From the NCBI GenBank assembly GCA_029256185.1, contig JAQSYI010000014.1:124001-188000 (forward strand): a DNA stretch of 64,000 bases, written 5' to 3'. The stretch comes from Paenibacillaceae bacterium (GTDB taxonomy: Bacteria; Bacillota; Bacilli; Paenibacillales; NBRC-103111). The notes beneath the pieces were generated by a model, which worked only from the letters and a program-made list of their open reading frames with translations, was not told the DNA's origin and did no database searches. Positions 63,052 to 64,000 of the stretch are shown here, piece after piece (position 1 is the first letter of the stretch; each line of letters opens with the position of its first letter). The position numbers and the translations under genes are program-made.

Positions 63052-64000
63052 TCAGCGCTTAAGCGCGATGATCAGCGCATCCGCATTGACCTCCGACATT
63101 TCCACTATCGAGATCCCGTCCTCCACCGCCACCGCGGGTTTCATCACATTGCGGCTTGCCAGCTCCAGCTTGGTCACCTCGTAGCCGGACAGGTCCAGCT
63201 GCAGGCGAACGTGGTTGTCATACGGGACATACACGACGACCCGGCTCCGGTCCGGATTGGCTCCCACCCGGATATCCGGGTATGGCATGAGCAGAAGCTT
63301 CTGGGCATTCTCCAGGTCATGCATCCCGTACTGCTCATACAGCCAACGGGCGTAACCCGCATCCCAGGCCCCGGGCAGGCGGAGCGCCGTCTTCCAGTCC
63401 GGCGGCACCTTGGACCAGCCTTCATTATTGAAGGCTGCCCCTTTCCTGTGCCAGGACCAGATGCCGTGGGCGCCATAGGTGAAGCCTGCCTTGGCCCCCG
63501 CCAGAACGCTGGACCAGAACGCCCTCCGCACATCGAAAGCGCCAAAGCGCCCATACTGGTTCCCATGCCCGTGGGCCTCGTAGCACGGCTCGGAGTTGAT
63601 GATGGGCCGCTTCACCGGCTTGGCCAGGAAAGCCTCCGCCAGCGCATAGGTCTGCGGCTGGGTGGCAAGTCCGTGCCCGGATTGATAAATATAGCAATCC
63701 AAATTGGCAGAATCCACAAATTGTTCCGGCAGCTGATGGAAGCAGCTTCCCGGATGCAGCGCAGTCAACGCTTCCGGAGACACGGCTTTCAACGAATCCA
63801 GGACCAGCTGATAATACCCGTTGACCCGCTCGTCTTCAAAACGCGTATCCCCGCTGATAAAATAAACCGGATCATAAGCCGCGAAGCGTCTGCCCACATA
63901 CTCGGCAAAAGGCTTAGCAGCATCTATGGGCATCGTATGCCGGGAGCCCGCGGGACTTGCATTAGCCCAAGAACCAGGGATGTAATTGCACCACAGCACG
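63052..64000 (-). CDS. Apiosidase-like (DUF4038) glycoside hydrolase, C-terminal part
   Basis: The gene runs off the right edge; 316 codons are visible. The block AEYVGRRFAAYDPVYFISGDTRF, ALTALHPGSCFHQLPEQF, YIYQSGHG and the acidic motif RPIINSEPCYEAHG fit the apiosidase-like TIM barrel (PF13204, related to GH140), with the Glu of NSEPCYE as likely catalytic residue. The last ~90 residues form a small beta domain. GH140 enzymes remove apiose from pectic side chains; other members have different or unknown targets. It is closed by a strong terminator, so it is the last gene of its operon. Confidence 0.82.
   Translation of the reverse strand, partial: VLWCNYIPGSWANASPAGSRHTMPIDAAKPFAEYVGRRFAAYDPVYFISGDTRFEDERVNGYYQLVLDSLKAVSPEALTALHPGSCFHQLPEQFVDSANLDCYIYQSGHGLATQPQTYALAEAFLAKPVKRPIINSEPCYEAHGHGNQYGRFGAFDVRRAFWSSVLAGAKAGFTYGAHGIWSWHRKGAAFNNEGWSKVPPDWKTALRLPGAWDAGYARWLYEQYGMHDLENAQKLLLMPYPDIRVGANPDRSRVVVYVPYDNHVRLQLDLSGYEVTKLELASRNVMKPAVAVEDGISIVEMSEVNADALIIALKR

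Overview
The window looks like a chromosomal segment of a spore-forming Bacillota close to Paenibacillus. The reasons are strong AGGAGG-type ribosome binding sites with frequent GTG/TTG starts, moderately high GC, a YpdA-type (bacillithiol) reductase, an S-layer (SLH) protein, CtsR-type heat-shock operators, YesM/YesN-type sensor kinase and AraC-type response regulator pairs, LplABC-like transporters, and many glycoside hydrolases. No rRNA, tRNA or CRISPR array was seen.

Layout. 0-10 kb: the end of a GH63/trehalase-like hydrolase, then a minus-strand module sensor kinase > response regulator > sugar-binding lipoprotein > two permeases, and a PstS-like binding domain fused to membrane helices. 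10-14 kb: ypdA and an SLH cell-wall protein with six Ig-like repeats. 14-23 kb: GH2 beta-galactosidase, a zinc phospholipase-C-like protein, GH38 alpha-mannosidase and a LacI regulator. Two copies of one 14-bp palindrome lie upstream of the mannosidase and of lacI. 23-29 kb: a small possibly surface-located protein and a glycan assembly cluster (three glycosyltransferases, a nucleotide-sugar dehydrogenase, a methyltransferase). 29-31.5 kb: a Fur-box siderophore-binding lipoprotein and a Btr-like AraC regulator whose sensor domain resembles that lipoprotein. 32-33 kb: hsp20 under CtsR-type operators. 33-47 kb: a second kinase/regulator/ABC module and a third, LplABC-type one with divergent kinase/regulator. 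47-51.5 kb: a lipoprotein with a repeat-built signal peptide, a 52-bp repeat array, and an accessory patch (TIR-like protein, DUF6809-like protein, a 59-residue ribbon-helix-helix protein). 51.5-64 kb: GH42 with manA, an acetyl-xylan esterase, two AraC regulators, a GHL6/GH151-like hydrolase, a complete IS4-family element and a partial apiosidase-like hydrolase.

Most genes serve uptake and breakdown of complex glycans. Extracellular sugars are sensed by membrane kinases, imported by ABC systems without their own ATPase (a shared MsmX-type ATPase is expected elsewhere), and cut inside the cell by hydrolases that are often paired with their own AraC or LacI regulator.

The most unusual layer is non-coding. 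A palindrome built on AACGGAAATTTTTTCCGTT occurs in two elements with nearly the same geometry: four palindromes at offsets 0, 51, 122-123 and 173-174, with unrelated spacers. A half-size element lies at 56.15 kb. One four-part element was split by the IS, which landed in the centre of a palindrome and left an 11-bp duplication. Two sequence-unrelated palindrome families in the window also have a 51- or 52-bp period. In addition there are many short tandem arrays (14-30 bp) between genes, and in-frame expansions inside kinases, the LacI protein, a glycosyltransferase and a signal peptide.
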